A stretch of 64,000 nucleotides of DNA from Tolypothrix tenuis PCC 7101 (GCF_002368295.1 NZ_AP018248.1:1707477-1771476), one strand, 5' to 3'. Numbered from the stretch's first letter, positions 8,822-18,166 are shown. Numbers and translations are program-made. Notes: a model not told the origin generated them from the letters alone.

Positions 8822-9551
8822 GGTTTGTTTCCTCCTTCTGTTTCTGGGATGTCAATAAAGCAGGTGGAACTGGTAAACCAATCGCTTCCGCCAATTCCTT
8901 GGGTGGTGTAAAGCGAGTATCTGACTGCATATACTTACCAGTCAAAATTTCCGCTACAGGCTTCAAGTTGTGAGTTGTGCTGTAATAGCGGTGAGTTTGC
9001 TTAATTTGATCCCGTTCTTGGATGGAATCATTGGCTATCTTCTTCCGCAGCTTAATAATTGCGTCAATAATCGCTTCTGGACGCGGCGGACAACCAGGCA
9101 AGTACACATCTACAGGAATGAGTTTATCAACTCCACGCACAGCCGTGGGGGAATCAACGCTAAACATCCCGCCTGTAATTGTACAAGCTCCCATTGCAAT
9201 TACATACTTTGGCTCAGGCATTTGTTCATAAAGACGTACCAATTGAGGTGCCATCTTCATGGTGATTGTGCCAGCCGTAATAATTAAATCGGCTTGGCGG
9301 GGGCTGGAACGGGGAATTAGCCCAAAGCGGTCAAAGTCAAACCGAGAGCCAATTAAAGCTGCAAACTCAATAAAGCAGCAAGCCGTACCAAATAGCAACG
9401 GCCATAAACTAGAAAGGCGTGCCCAGTTGTAAAGGTCATCAACCGTAGTCAGAATCACGTTTTCTGAAAGGTCTTGAGTGACAGTGGGACGCTCAATTGG
9501 GTTGATGATGCGTTCTTTGTCCTGAGTTGGTAAATTAGAATTCAAGACCAT
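8814..9551 (-). CDS. ndhK: NAD(P)H-quinone oxidoreductase subunit K
   Basis: 245 residues, the NuoB/PSST-like subunit that carries the N2 [4Fe-4S] cluster next to the plastoquinone site. The cluster cysteines are visible in GTACCFIEF, MGACTITGG and LPGCPPRPEA. The N-terminal ~35 and C-terminal ~50 residues are the usual cyanobacterial extensions. It overlaps the ndhC stop by 10 bp and ndhJ by 8 bp, giving a tightly coupled operon. Confidence 0.98.
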   Translation of the reverse strand: MVLNSNLPTQDKERIINPIERPTVTQDLSENVILTTVDDLYNWARLSSLWPLLFGTACCFIEFAALIGSRFDFDRFGLIPRSSPRQADLIITAGTITMKMAPQLVRLYEQMPEPKYVIAMGACTITGGMFSVDSPTAVRGVDKLIPVDVYLPGCPPRPEAIIDAIIKLRKKIANDSIQERDQIKQTHRYYSTTHNLKPVAEILTGKYMQSDTRFTPPKELAEAIGLPVPPALLTSQKQKEETNRG

Positions 9552-9904
9552 TCCAAAGCTCCTTTACGCCATGCGTAAACTAAGGCGATTACAAGAATTG
9601 CAATAAAAATTAGCGCTTCAATGAATGCCAATAGCCCTAGACGGTGGAAAGCTACCGCCCAAGGATACAAAAACACAGTCTCCACATCAAAGACGACAAA
9701 GACCAGCGCAAACATATAGTAGCGAATGTTGAACTGAATCCAGGCTCCGCCAATGGGTTCCATCCCGGATTCGTATGTGGTGCGCCGTTCCGCACTTTTG
9801 CCGCTGGGTCGTAGGAGCTTGGACGCTGAGAGCGCCAGGGCAGGCACTAGGCTACAGATAATGAGAAAGCCTAGAAGGTACTCGTAACCGCTGAGAACAA
9901 ACAC
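9542..9904 (-). CDS. ndhC: NAD(P)H-quinone oxidoreductase subunit 3
   Basis: 120 residues, the NuoA/ND3-like membrane subunit with three hydrophobic helices (about residues 5-27, 63-85 and 90-112). The conserved loop reads RRTTYESGMEPIG, followed by ALVFVVFDVETVFLYPWAV. It is the first gene of ndhC-ndhK-ndhJ, and its promoter should lie in the 196-bp spacer shared with the divergent rubA gene. Confidence 0.98.
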   Translation of the reverse strand: MFVLSGYEYLLGFLIICSLVPALALSASKLLRPSGKSAERRTTYESGMEPIGGAWIQFNIRYYMFALVFVVFDVETVFLYPWAVAFHRLGLLAFIEALIFIAILVIALVYAWRKGALEWS

Positions 9905-10100
9905 AATGGATATCTACCGCTTATGGTGTAAATAACGCTGTAACTTTCTTTTACATTATATCTTTTAGGCTTTTCTGAAATCTGGGAAACAGAAGCTCTG
10001 AAGGTATTTGATTCGTTTTTAGTTGTGATAGAAAAATCTAACAGTTATGTCATAATTTGTAACGTATATTTAATATTTGCCCCTCTGCGAGGCCTAAGCA

Positions 10101-10445
10101 ATGAGCGAACAAAGCGAACCAGCTGTTGAAACTCAAGTATTAGACCGCTATGAGTGTCGCTCCTGCGGTTACATTTATGAACCTGAGAAGGGAGATGACA
10201 AATATGAAATTCCCCCTGGAAGACCCTTCGCAGAACTGCCCGTAAATTGGCGCTGTCCTGTATGTAGTGCAAAGAAGCAAGCTTTCACCAACATCGGCCC
10301 AGCAGGTCAAGCATCAGGCTTTCGCGAAAATCTTGGTTATGGCTTAGGTGTCAACACCTTGACACCTACCCAAAAAAACCTGCTGATTTTCGGTGCTTTA
10401 GCACTAGCTTTCTTATTTTTCCTCAGTCTCTACGGGTTACAATAG
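10101..10445 (+). CDS. rubA: membrane-anchored rubredoxin
   Basis: 114 residues. A rubredoxin domain at about residues 15-65 carries the two iron-binding pairs CRSCGY and CPVCSAKK. A linker and one C-terminal transmembrane helix (LLIFGALALAFLFFLSLYGL) follow. RubA is needed for assembly of photosystem II (and in some work PSI), which fits its place ahead of ycf48 and psbEFLJ. It is divergent from ndhC. Confidence 0.96.
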   Translation: MSEQSEPAVETQVLDRYECRSCGYIYEPEKGDDKYEIPPGRPFAELPVNWRCPVCSAKKQAFTNIGPAGQASGFRENLGYGLGVNTLTPTQKNLLIFGALALAFLFFLSLYGLQ

Positions 10446-10562
10446 ATACTATTTGTTGCCCAGTCTCGGTATTTAGCAGCCACCACTCAATTTTGAGGTT
10501 GGTAAATCTTTTTCCCAAACCCGTACACAAATTTAGAAACAACTAAGAAATAAAAAATACTG

Positions 10563-11585
10563 ATGCACGCAATTTTGAAAAGTTGGCAACGAATATTTGC
10601 CGTATTGATAGTTGTCCTGATGTGTATAGGTTGTAGCAAAGTTCCTTCTACCAGCTATAACCCCTGGGCAGTTATTTCTGTCCCCACAGAAGCAAAGCTG
10701 TTTGATATTGCTTTTACAGAAAATCCTCAACATGGCTACATAGTCGGTAGCAATGCCACCATTTTAGAAACCAATGATGGTGGAGATAGTTGGAAACCCT
10801 TAAACCTAGCCTTGGATGACACTAGGTATCGCTTTGATGCTGTTAGTTTTGCAGGTAAAGAAGGTTGGATTGCTGGCGAGCCTGGTTTGCTACTGCATAC
10901 TACAGATGAAGGCCGTTCTTGGTCGCGCATTCCCCTAAGTGAAAAATTACCTGGTAATCCTATTAGTATCAGTGCATTAGGGGCAGATACTGCTGAGATG
11001 GCTACGGATGTAGGCGCAATTTATCAAACCAAAGACGGTGGTAAAAACTGGAAAGCTCAAGTAGAAGCAGCTGTGGGTGTGGTACGTAACTTAGAACGTT
11101 CTACTGATGGTAAATATGTTGCGGTTTCTGCTAAAGGTAGCTTTTACTCTACTTGGGAACCAGGGCAAAATGCATGGGTACCCCATAACCGCAATAGTTC
11201 TCGCCGTGTAGAAAACATGGGCTTTGCTGACAATGGACAAATGTGGATGCTGGCGCGGGGTGGACAAGTGCAATTTAGCGACCCCACCAAACCCGAGGAG
11301 TGGCAAGAAGCACAAAATCCCGAATTATCTACGAGTTGGGGTTTACTGGATTTAGCCTATCGCACACCTAATGATATTTGGGTAGGTGGTGGTAGTGGTA
11401 ATTTACTGCACAGTGCTGATGGTGGTAAAACTTGGGAAAAAGACCGGGATGTTGAAACAGTCGCTGCCAACTTTTACAAAATTGTGTTCTTCCAACCCGA
11501 CCAAGGATTTATCATTGGCGATCGCGGCGTTTTACTGAAATATAACCCCAACGTGGCCACAACCTCCCCAGCAGAGCCAGCTTAA
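10563..11585 (+). CDS. ycf48: photosystem II assembly factor Ycf48 (HCF136)
   Basis: 340 residues. An N-terminal lipoprotein signal ends in a lipobox-like VLMCIGC, so it is probably anchored on the lumenal side. A seven-bladed beta-propeller follows, with repeated TNDGGDSWKPL, TTDEGRSWSRI, TKDGGKNWKAQ and SADGGKTWEKD motifs. It binds precursor D1 early in PSII assembly and repair. The order rubA-ycf48-psbE-psbF-psbL-psbJ is the conserved cyanobacterial arrangement. Confidence 0.97.
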   Translation: MHAILKSWQRIFAVLIVVLMCIGCSKVPSTSYNPWAVISVPTEAKLFDIAFTENPQHGYIVGSNATILETNDGGDSWKPLNLALDDTRYRFDAVSFAGKEGWIAGEPGLLLHTTDEGRSWSRIPLSEKLPGNPISISALGADTAEMATDVGAIYQTKDGGKNWKAQVEAAVGVVRNLERSTDGKYVAVSAKGSFYSTWEPGQNAWVPHNRNSSRRVENMGFADNGQMWMLARGGQVQFSDPTKPEEWQEAQNPELSTSWGLLDLAYRTPNDIWVGGGSGNLLHSADGGKTWEKDRDVETVAANFYKIVFFQPDQGFIIGDRGVLLKYNPNVATTSPAEPA

Positions 11586-11703
11586 GGTAACACAAGCCTC
11601 TGTAATTATCCAGATTTCTGAGAAGGACGTTGCAAGTTGTAACTCTTTCTAAACTTTGTAGGATAATAAACTCAATAACTGTCTTTGTGAAGGTAGGAAA
11701 TCA

Positions 11704-11952
11704 ATGTCAGGTACCACTGGAGAACGTCCGTTTTCGGACATTATTACCAGCATTCGTTACTGGGTAATTCACAGCATCACCATCCCAGCATTATTTATTG
11801 CTGGTTGGTTATTTGTCAGCACCGGACTGGCTTATGATGTTTTTGGCACACCCCGCCCTAACGAGTACTTCACACAAGTACGCCAAGAAGTACCCATTGT
11901 GAATAACCGTTTTGAAGCTAAAAAGCAAGTAGAAACTTATATCGGAAAGTAG
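11704..11952 (+). CDS. psbE: cytochrome b559 alpha subunit
   Basis: 82 residues, a PSII reaction-centre subunit with one membrane helix. The heme-ligating His lies in RYWVIHSITIPALFIAGWLF (His23), and the C-terminal lumenal part has FEAKKQVETY. An AAGGTAGGAAATCA stretch upstream supplies the ribosome-binding site. It is first in the psbEFLJ cluster, 118 bp after ycf48. Confidence 0.99.
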   Translation: MSGTTGERPFSDIITSIRYWVIHSITIPALFIAGWLFVSTGLAYDVFGTPRPNEYFTQVRQEVPIVNNRFEAKKQVETYIGK

Positions 11953-11961
11953 TTTGAGATT

Positions 11962-12099
11962 ATGACTAGCGGCAACAACATCAATCAACCAGTTACCTAT
12001 CCCATCTTTACAGTTAGATGGTTGGCAGTTCACACCCTAGGTGTACCTACTGTCTTCTTCTTGGGCGCGATCGCCGCAATGCAGTTTATTCAACGCTAG
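11962..12099 (+). CDS. psbF: cytochrome b559 beta subunit
   Basis: 45 residues, starting MTSGNNINQPVTYPIFTVRW and ending AAMQFIQR. The helix carries the heme-ligating His in RWLAVHTLGVP. It forms the cytochrome b559 heterodimer with PsbE. It starts 9 bp after the psbE stop. Confidence 0.99.
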   Translation: MTSGNNINQPVTYPIFTVRWLAVHTLGVPTVFFLGAIAAMQFIQR

Positions 12100-12108
12100 G
12101 AGCAACTC

Positions 12109-12228
12109 ATGGAAAGAACGCCCAATCCCAATAATCAGCCGGTTGAATTAAACCGGACTTCACTGTACCTGGGACTACTACTGATTTTTGTTCTGGGTAT
12201 CCTGTTTTCCAGTTACTTCTTTAACTAA
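12109..12228 (+). CDS. psbL: photosystem II protein L
   Basis: 39 residues, starting MERTPNPNNQPVELNRTSLY with a single helix LGLLLIFVLGILFSSYFFN. It lies at the PSII monomer interface and near QA. It starts 9 bp after psbF, with AGGAGCAACTC as its ribosome-binding site. Confidence 0.99.
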   Translation: MERTPNPNNQPVELNRTSLYLGLLLIFVLGILFSSYFFN

Positions 12229-12299
12229 CTGGCAAAATCTTTGTTAATCATTTGTTTATTCAACTTGTGTTGATTTGTTGTTAAGGGAGGAGAAAAGCT

Positions 12300-12419
12300 G
12301 TGTCAGGAAGTGGGAGAATTCCCCTGTGGGTCGTCGCTACGATCGCAGGATTAGGTGTAATTACAGTTGTAGGCATTTTCTTTTACGGAGCCTATGCCGG
12401 AATCGGTTCTTCACTTTAA
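12300..12419 (+). CDS. psbJ: photosystem II protein J
   Basis: 39 residues with a GTG start at 12300-12302, preceded by AAGGGAGGAG. The protein begins MSGSGRIPLWVVATIAGLG, has one membrane helix and ends YAGIGSSL. It is the last gene of psbEFLJ and affects PSII electron transfer and assembly. Confidence 0.98.
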   Translation: MSGSGRIPLWVVATIAGLGVITVVGIFFYGAYAGIGSSL

Positions 12420-12483
12420 TAGTAGCTGGAGCCGAATAGCATAATAATGTAGATTCTCTAGCAGTTGTTTAGAAATCAACATC

Positions 12484-12518
12484 ATAAAAAAACCGCCCGT
12501 CTCATAGAGATAGGCGGT
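12484..12518 (-). terminator. terminator of psaI, possibly shared with psbEFLJ
   Basis: The stem ACCGCC (12492-12497)/GGCGGT (12513-12518), with inner GTCTC/GAGAT pairing, is followed on the minus strand by seven or more T residues, giving a classic terminator for psaI. On the plus strand the same hairpin is about 70 bp after psbJ but has only a weak U-tract. Confidence 0.8.
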
Positions 12519-12602
12519 ATTAATTATTTGTGATTTGTCATTTGTCCTTGGTCAATAGTTTACCAGTATCGGAGTACTATTGACTAATTGCTGTAGCACA
12601 AA

Positions 12603-12743
12603 TTAAGCAATATCTTCGCGTTCAATATAGATAAACAAAAACGCAAATACTGCGATGGGTACACCCCAACCAATAATGGGAACGAACAGAGCAGGCAAGT
12701 AAGAAGTACTAGCCAAGATTGAAGGAAAAAGTTCAGTTGTCAT
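12603..12743 (-). CDS. psaI: photosystem I subunit VIII
   Basis: 46 residues: MTTELFPSILASTSYLPALF, then one membrane helix (VPIIGWGVPIAVFAFLFIYI) and a charged end EREDIA. PsaI stabilises the PsaL region of PSI, where trimers or tetramers form. It is convergent with psbEFLJ and has a terminator at 12484-12518. Confidence 0.97.
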   Translation of the reverse strand: MTTELFPSILASTSYLPALFVPIIGWGVPIAVFAFLFIYIEREDIA

Positions 12744-12855
12744 AGCTAATTATTCCTGTTGAATTACACTTCAATTCAAGATGAGCTTACTGCAAATTCT
12801 GTCCCATTTTTGAAAATCTAAAGATTTTTAACACAGCAGGATTTAGCAAGAATGT

Positions 12856-15675
12856 CTAAATACCTAAGAGTTCCTCTAGCTGCAAATTCGGCAAATCAGG
12901 AGGAATTACAGAGCGTGTTAGGGAGATTTTGTCACTTTCCTGTTGAGTTTCCTGATTAAGTGCGATCGCTTCTACGCGCATTTCTAAGCAGCCAAAAGGT
13001 ACGTGTAATTGCGTTTTTACTTCCAAGACTCCCGAAGAGTTTGGTAGTAACTCTTTGAGGATATAGGGGCCGTCTATTAACCAACGTGTTTGGCAATCTT
13101 TAATCCATAACTTCACCACAACTTCTGGCGGTACCTCAGGTAGTTCTATGCGTACCCGTACAGATGTACCAGCAATTAATTCTCCCTCTGGTAAATACAG
13201 TTGCGGAATTGGTAAAGACTCAACAACTGCTACAGCCATCAACGGTAATGGCGATGGTGGTGCTATTAATGGTACTTCCTCTTGTTCTTCTTCTTCTTCA
13301 GGAACGCTCGGAACTATCTCTTCTTCCGGCTCAATGTAAGTATCATCTACAATAATTTCTTCTGTAACCCGAACTAGGGGTATCTTCGGATAACGTGGTG
13401 GCGGGGGAGGTGGCTCTGGTACTGGTAGCGTTAACTCTACTTCTGATACATTTTCTGCTGTCTCTAGCTCCTGTTGGACAAGCTCCAACTCATCTGCAAC
13501 TATTCCCATGTCAGCATCTAAGTTGAATGACAAATTGAGTTCAATATCAGTGCTTTCAGGGTTAAAAGCATCACTAATTTGCTCATCGGGTGTTATCTGG
13601 TGTGCGACAACATCCATTTCATCATCTTGATCTAGCAGATGGATCGGTTCGGGTAAAGAGAAGCCTTGGCTTTGCAACCACTGTGTAATGAGTGGGGATG
13701 AGTAGGGATTTCCCTCTATAACTAATTTGGGACGAGTTGGTGTAGCTGTTTGTGCAACTGCATCATCAATTAATTGCGAATCCGGTGGTGTAGTTGTTTG
13801 TGCAGCATCATCAATTAATTCAGGAGGTGGTGGTATAGCAGGTTGTGCAACCGCATCATCAAATTCTGGCAAAGTTGGTGTAGCTACTTCTGCAACTGCA
13901 TCACTAATTAATTCAGCAGGTGGTGGCGTAGCAGGTTGTGCCACTGTATTATCAAACCCCGGCCGAGTTGGCGTAGATACACCAGCAATATAGGCATCAA
14001 TTAATTTAGAGCGACGTGGTACAGTTTCTTCAACAACAGGTTGATTTTGAGATTGTGAATAGCTACGTAATAGTTCAGCGTTCAATTCCAGATCAGGTAA
14101 ATTGACATCTAGCGCTGTTGATGCTTTTGGAGACTGAGAATCTGATGGAACTGCTTCCTCACCACCGGGTAAAGCTGGTAACGGTTTCAAGAATGGAAAT
14201 GTACCGCTAATCATCGGTAATCGCCGATTTGTAATTACCAGCTCATCCATGTTGATCGCGGCTAACGTATCAACCTTGTCGAGACTTTCTTCTTGTTGCG
14301 GCGGCTCTGCTGTCAGTGATTCTGCTACCTTAGCAGGTATAGGAGGTAACGGTGGCATATTCGGCAATTGAATCCCACTATGAGACTCTACAGATTTTTT
14401 TGGCGATCGCGTTTTAATTTCTGGGGGAAGAAATTTCGGCACCGACGCACCAAGAGTTAAAGAATCATCTGGTTGGATCGTTTTTACTAAATTCAACAGT
14501 GACAAATCAATACCAGGTGATGACTCAGCAGTTGCAGGTGCAGGTATTTCTTCGACAATCTCTGGTTTTTTGGCTGTGAGTTCGGCTTTGATGACCAGTA
14601 ATTCGCTCACATCTGCTGTAATTGTGAAAGACTGGCTAGCTAATAAAACTACGTCCCCACCCTCATTAACTGCACCATATAAATTCACATCCGCCAAAAT
14701 TAACTTAGATTCGCAATCAGCAGGAATATCAATTGTGGCTGGGATCTTAAAAGGTACGACTTTGTTAGGCAAAGCTTGCCGTACCTGATGCAAGGTTTCT
14801 AAACCAAGAGGTGAGCGTAAATCAATTTCTAATTCTAGAGAATAGAGAGTTTGTTTCTCAGGAATCTCAACTTCTTCATTTTCTGGTTTTAGCTCTAATT
14901 GCCCATTAATTGCGAGACTTCCTCCCCAACGAGCAACATAGGTTTCCTGATCGAGCTTCAGCAACAGAGGTGGTAACCCTGGCGTTGCTGGCGGATCTGT
15001 CAACATTTCCTCATCGAAAAGCGGCTCAGAGGTAGGTAAGGCAAATTCTATTAAGTTTTGTAAAATCTGCTCTGCCGTTACTCCCTTCACCCAAACTGGG
15101 CTGACAGGCTGATCGATAATGGCATCTTCTAAATATTCAATTGGAACTTCGCTTCTGGGAGGGCTAATTTCTATTGTAGTTATTGTGGCTGGGGCAGTAT
15201 TAACAGTTTCTGGTGGTGCAATGCTAATTTCTGTCTCTTCAGGAACAGCAGGTGCGAGATCATTAACAGGAATATGAGGAGAGTCTGGAGGTGTATCTAA
15301 TACTGGATTTATCTCATCTGCTTGCTGAGATAAAACCCGCACATAGAGGTTGTATTGCCACGATTGACCGCCGAGAATATCCGACATCAAGTCGCCAGAG
15401 CATTGCAGTTCCCAAATTCCGGCTTTGAAGTAGGTATAAGGAATTACCGCCATTAAACCTTCTGCATTAGTGCGACGCGATCGCTTCTGAATTCGCCGCT
15501 TGGGCGGGACTTCTTGCGTCGATGAGTGAATGACCCGTACTTCCACATCCGTATTAGGACGGTTAGAACGAGCCAAAACTCTATACCGACCTTCGATAAT
15601 TTCTACCTTTGGCGATTCCAGGGTATGCCAAGCGCGATCGCCCTGTCTCTGTATCAGAAATTGCCAGTGTTCCAT
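12856..15675 (-). CDS. large Pro/acid-rich protein of unknown function
   Basis: 939 residues with no family I can name. Residues 1-115 form a compact beta-rich N-terminal region (MEHWQFLIQRQGDRAWHTLE, then FKAGIWELQC). The middle (about 130-790) is low complexity, rich in Pro, Glu, Ala and Thr. It contains imperfect repeats such as DDAVAQPAIPPPPELIDDA around residues 560-660. The C-terminal ~120 residues are ordered again (PQLYLPEGELIAGTSVRVRI, VVVKLWIKDCQTRWLIDGPY) and look Ig-like. No signal peptide or membrane helix is seen. It resembles scaffold-like proteins conserved in Nostocales. It stands alone. Confidence 0.7.
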   Translation of the reverse strand: MEHWQFLIQRQGDRAWHTLESPKVEIIEGRYRVLARSNRPNTDVEVRVIHSSTQEVPPKRRIQKRSRRTNAEGLMAVIPYTYFKAGIWELQCSGDLMSDILGGQSWQYNLYVRVLSQQADEINPVLDTPPDSPHIPVNDLAPAVPEETEISIAPPETVNTAPATITTIEISPPRSEVPIEYLEDAIIDQPVSPVWVKGVTAEQILQNLIEFALPTSEPLFDEEMLTDPPATPGLPPLLLKLDQETYVARWGGSLAINGQLELKPENEEVEIPEKQTLYSLELEIDLRSPLGLETLHQVRQALPNKVVPFKIPATIDIPADCESKLILADVNLYGAVNEGGDVVLLASQSFTITADVSELLVIKAELTAKKPEIVEEIPAPATAESSPGIDLSLLNLVKTIQPDDSLTLGASVPKFLPPEIKTRSPKKSVESHSGIQLPNMPPLPPIPAKVAESLTAEPPQQEESLDKVDTLAAINMDELVITNRRLPMISGTFPFLKPLPALPGGEEAVPSDSQSPKASTALDVNLPDLELNAELLRSYSQSQNQPVVEETVPRRSKLIDAYIAGVSTPTRPGFDNTVAQPATPPPAELISDAVAEVATPTLPEFDDAVAQPAIPPPPELIDDAAQTTTPPDSQLIDDAVAQTATPTRPKLVIEGNPYSSPLITQWLQSQGFSLPEPIHLLDQDDEMDVVAHQITPDEQISDAFNPESTDIELNLSFNLDADMGIVADELELVQQELETAENVSEVELTLPVPEPPPPPPRYPKIPLVRVTEEIIVDDTYIEPEEEIVPSVPEEEEEQEEVPLIAPPSPLPLMAVAVVESLPIPQLYLPEGELIAGTSVRVRIELPEVPPEVVVKLWIKDCQTRWLIDGPYILKELLPNSSGVLEVKTQLHVPFGCLEMRVEAIALNQETQQESDKISLTRSVIPPDLPNLQLEELLGI
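13727..13993. repeat. imperfect in-gene repeats in the Pro-rich protein gene
   Basis: Within the 939-residue protein gene, units around AATTAATTC..GGTGGTG and TGTGCAACTGCATCA recur four to five times with 60-75 bp spacing. They encode variants of VAQPATPPPAELI. The pattern suggests expansion by internal duplication. Confidence 0.6.
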
Positions 15676-16013
15676 TGTGAGTGATGCCCAGACCGCAGAC
15701 CAGCTGAGTAATATTTTGCATTACTTGCTTGCAAGTTTACCTCAGCAATTTACAATTGCATAATCTTAGGCCATGTTTTGATAAAGATACTGTTAAAAGG
15801 TAACTCTTCACAGTGAAATCATCATCAGTAAAATTTACATTACGGCCAGCAATTAATTGAGACTGTTTTTCCAGTATGACCCTTTAATAATACTCTCTCA
15901 GCATATTTAGAGCTAAAACTAATCTGGAAACACTAAAGTATCAGGCTCTTCAAGCTGTCCGTAGTCTCCTAGATTGGAGATAATAATTTCACAGCAGTAA
16001 TTCTCTATTATCT
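15676..16013. other. divergent spacer, Pro-rich protein gene and Uma2 gene
   Basis: 338 bp with no gene. It should hold both promoters. No conserved operator or structured element stands out. Confidence 0.5.
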
Positions 16014-16634
16014 ATGACTCAGTCCATAAGTAAGCTAGTAACCTTTGAGGAATTTGTCGATTGGCTACCTGAAAACTCAGGGTTACGCTACGAATTACAT
16101 AATGGAAGTATTGTAGAAATGGCACAACCAGTAGGGGAACACGAAGAAGTAAAGGGTTTTATAGCTAGAAAAGTAACAGTTGAGTTTGATCGCTTAGACC
16201 TCCCCTATGTTATCCCCAACCAAGCTATAGTCAGACCACCTGAAAAAGATTCTGGTTATTTTCCTGATGTTTTGGTGCTAAACCGTGCCAATTTAGTCAA
16301 TGAACCATTGTGGAAAAAAGAATCTACTGTGAGTTTAGGCGCATCAATACCTTTGGTAATCGAGGTTGTATCAACCAACTGGCGGGACGATTACTACTTA
16401 AAATATGCTGATTATGAGGAGATAGGAATTTCCGAATACTGGATTATAGATTATGCAGCTTTAGGTGGACGCAATTTTATTGGTAACCCCAAAAGACCCA
16501 CAATCTCTGTCTGTCACTTAGTTGATGGAGAATACCAAATCAGTAAGTTTCAAGATAGCGAGCGGATTATCTGTCAAACATTTCCAGAGTTAAATTTGAC
16601 TCCAAAGCAAATTTTTCAAGCAAGTTTGCTGTAG
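16014..16634 (+). CDS. Uma2 family (DUF820) endonuclease-like protein
   Basis: 206 residues. The family has the PD-(D/E)xK restriction-endonuclease-like fold, is heavily amplified in cyanobacteria, and its function is unproven. Visible core residues are RYELHNGSIVEM (Glu), DSGYFPDVLVLN (Asp) and LVIEVVSTNWRDDYYLKYADYEE (Glu followed by Lys). GISEYWIIDYAAL follows, and the length is usual. There is no adjacent toxin or antitoxin partner. Confidence 0.9.
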   Translation: MTQSISKLVTFEEFVDWLPENSGLRYELHNGSIVEMAQPVGEHEEVKGFIARKVTVEFDRLDLPYVIPNQAIVRPPEKDSGYFPDVLVLNRANLVNEPLWKKESTVSLGASIPLVIEVVSTNWRDDYYLKYADYEEIGISEYWIIDYAALGGRNFIGNPKRPTISVCHLVDGEYQISKFQDSERIICQTFPELNLTPKQIFQASLL

Positions 16635-16750
16635 CCTTTTCATTCGTCATTAATTCTGAAGCTATACTTTGCTAGCTATAGTTTTTTTATAGCAATTTTC
16701 TGCTTTATCTATGGGATAGTTATTTTCAAAAAAACTAATTTAAAAATAAA

Positions 16751-16807
16751 GACTAGAGACTGGGAACTAGGCAGGAAATAATCTTGCCTAGTCCCTAATC
16801 TCTAGTC
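16751..16807. repeat. long imperfect inverted repeat after the Uma2 gene
   Basis: Outer arms GACTAGAGA (16751-16759)/TCTCTAGTC (16799-16807) and inner arms GGGAACTAGGCA/TGCCTAGTCCC enclose a short AT-rich loop. It lies between convergent genes and may act as a bidirectional terminator. The sequence is of the 'gggactagggactagag' type that also appears near 46330-46375. Confidence 0.65.
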
Positions 16808-16872
16808 CATATTTTCTTTTTCATGTGTCCTAATGTACACAGTTACGGAAGACAACTTCTTAGTTGAAATCA

Positions 16873-17118
16873 TCAAACATTATAAAGACTTCGATAGTAA
16901 GCCAAAATTTGCTGAACACGGTGCCGACTTGAAGACTTAGGGTTGGAAACCCAAGAAATCCATAAACCTTCAATTTGACTTTGATAATAATCAAACTGTA
17001 GAGACGACTGAGGTATCAAACCTACTTCTACCCCTTCAACTTGACGCAAATGAGCCCCTATCTCTCGATAGACAGCTAAAGGCAAACCAGCAAACTCAAT
17101 TTTTTCCTTCGTCTCCAT
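16873..17118 (-). CDS. conserved small protein, unknown function
   Basis: 81 residues, beginning METKEKIEFAGLPLAVYREI and ending RVQQILAYYRSLYNV. It contains LRQVEGVEVGLIPQ and FDYYQSQIEGLWISW. It is soluble, without Cys or His motifs. It lies 30 bp downstream of the lipoprotein gene on the same strand and may be co-transcribed with it. I recognise it only as a small conserved cyanobacterial type. Confidence 0.7.
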   Translation of the reverse strand: METKEKIEFAGLPLAVYREIGAHLRQVEGVEVGLIPQSSLQFDYYQSQIEGLWISWVSNPKSSSRHRVQQILAYYRSLYNV

Positions 17119-17148
17119 TGTAATGAAGCTCCGACAGCAACAAGATTG

Positions 17149-18003
17149 TTAAGATGGCGTTGTCTGCGAACCAGGATTTCCACCGGGATTCGTAGTTGGT
17201 GTTGCTGAGTTGGTAGGTGCATCTCCCACCATTCTGGCAACTTCAATTCCATATTGTTCCACAATCACAATAGGATTGGAGCCTTCATTCATTTCAATAC
17301 GCTTAATTAAAATCCCATTGGCTAGTCGCTGTCCAGCTTGCACATAGCGACTTGATGGCTCATTTGGTACTTTAATAATCGCCTGTAGTTGTTTACCAAT
17401 TAAAACTACACCCGTTACAAAAACTGACTTTGCTAAATCAGGTTCTGGTGGTTTAGGTAATACAGATACCAGATTTGGGCTAGGAAGTACTGGCGGCAGA
17501 ACTTTTGGCAAAACAGGAATTAGCTTAGGAATAGCAGCAGTTTTTTGGATTTGTATTTTTCTGGGTTGGATAGTAGCTGCTTTAACTGCACTTCTAGGTG
17601 CTGTTGTTACTGGTACTGTTACTGCTGGCGGTTTAGGAATAGGCAGAGGCGGTAAATTAGGAACAGGTCTTCCTTGTCCGTTAGGAAGTATGCTATTACC
17701 TCCTTGTGCAATAATTTCCGCAAATGGGTCTGTTCGTCCTTTTGATACCAAAACTAACCGCTCTGTAGCATTAGTAGGTTGAATCAAAGTAGAAGCAGGA
17801 CTATAAGTTGCGGCGGCAACTTTTGACACCTGTTTTCCAGGGACGAGAGGGTTATTAAAAGTTTGCGTAGCTGGTGGCGATTTGACTGCTGGTTTGGCAA
17901 CCGGGCTAGGATTAGTAGCTTGTGGTGTTTCTTCTGTGGTACATCCAGCGATCGCCAACGCTAAAATGGCTGCACCTGCGATTGTGAAATTTTTTCTATC
18001 CAT
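17149..18003 (-). CDS. putative lipoprotein, Pro-rich, unknown function
   Basis: 284 residues. A signal sequence ends in the lipobox LAIAGC (Cys21), followed by TTEETPQAT. A Pro/Ala-rich region spans about residues 25-190. A small C-terminal domain (about 190-265) follows with VFVTGVVLIGKQLQAIIKV, RYVQAGQRLANGILIKRIEM and VIVEQYGIEV, which resembles type IV pilus or secretion PilP-like beta domains. It lies just downstream of sigF, and in cyanobacteria SigF affects pilus and surface functions. A pilus or envelope role is therefore possible but only inferred. Confidence 0.72.
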   Translation of the reverse strand: MDRKNFTIAGAAILALAIAGCTTEETPQATNPSPVAKPAVKSPPATQTFNNPLVPGKQVSKVAAATYSPASTLIQPTNATERLVLVSKGRTDPFAEIIAQGGNSILPNGQGRPVPNLPPLPIPKPPAVTVPVTTAPRSAVKAATIQPRKIQIQKTAAIPKLIPVLPKVLPPVLPSPNLVSVLPKPPEPDLAKSVFVTGVVLIGKQLQAIIKVPNEPSSRYVQAGQRLANGILIKRIEMNEGSNPIVIVEQYGIEVARMVGDAPTNSATPTTNPGGNPGSQTTPS

Positions 18004-18166
18004 TAGCCGTTCTCAAAAGCTATAGGAAAATTTGTTTAGGAAAATTAACCAGCCTTAAATTTGTATTAAAGACTAAGTCTGTTCCCGTTATAACCTAATT
18101 TTTTACATTTGCCTGGTTATTTTTATACTGTCAGTACAGCATAAATGCGGAGTGAATATTTGCTAG

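Noticed and set aside
12856..15675. membrane or secreted protein
   Set aside because: No signal peptide or transmembrane helix is present in the Pro-rich protein.
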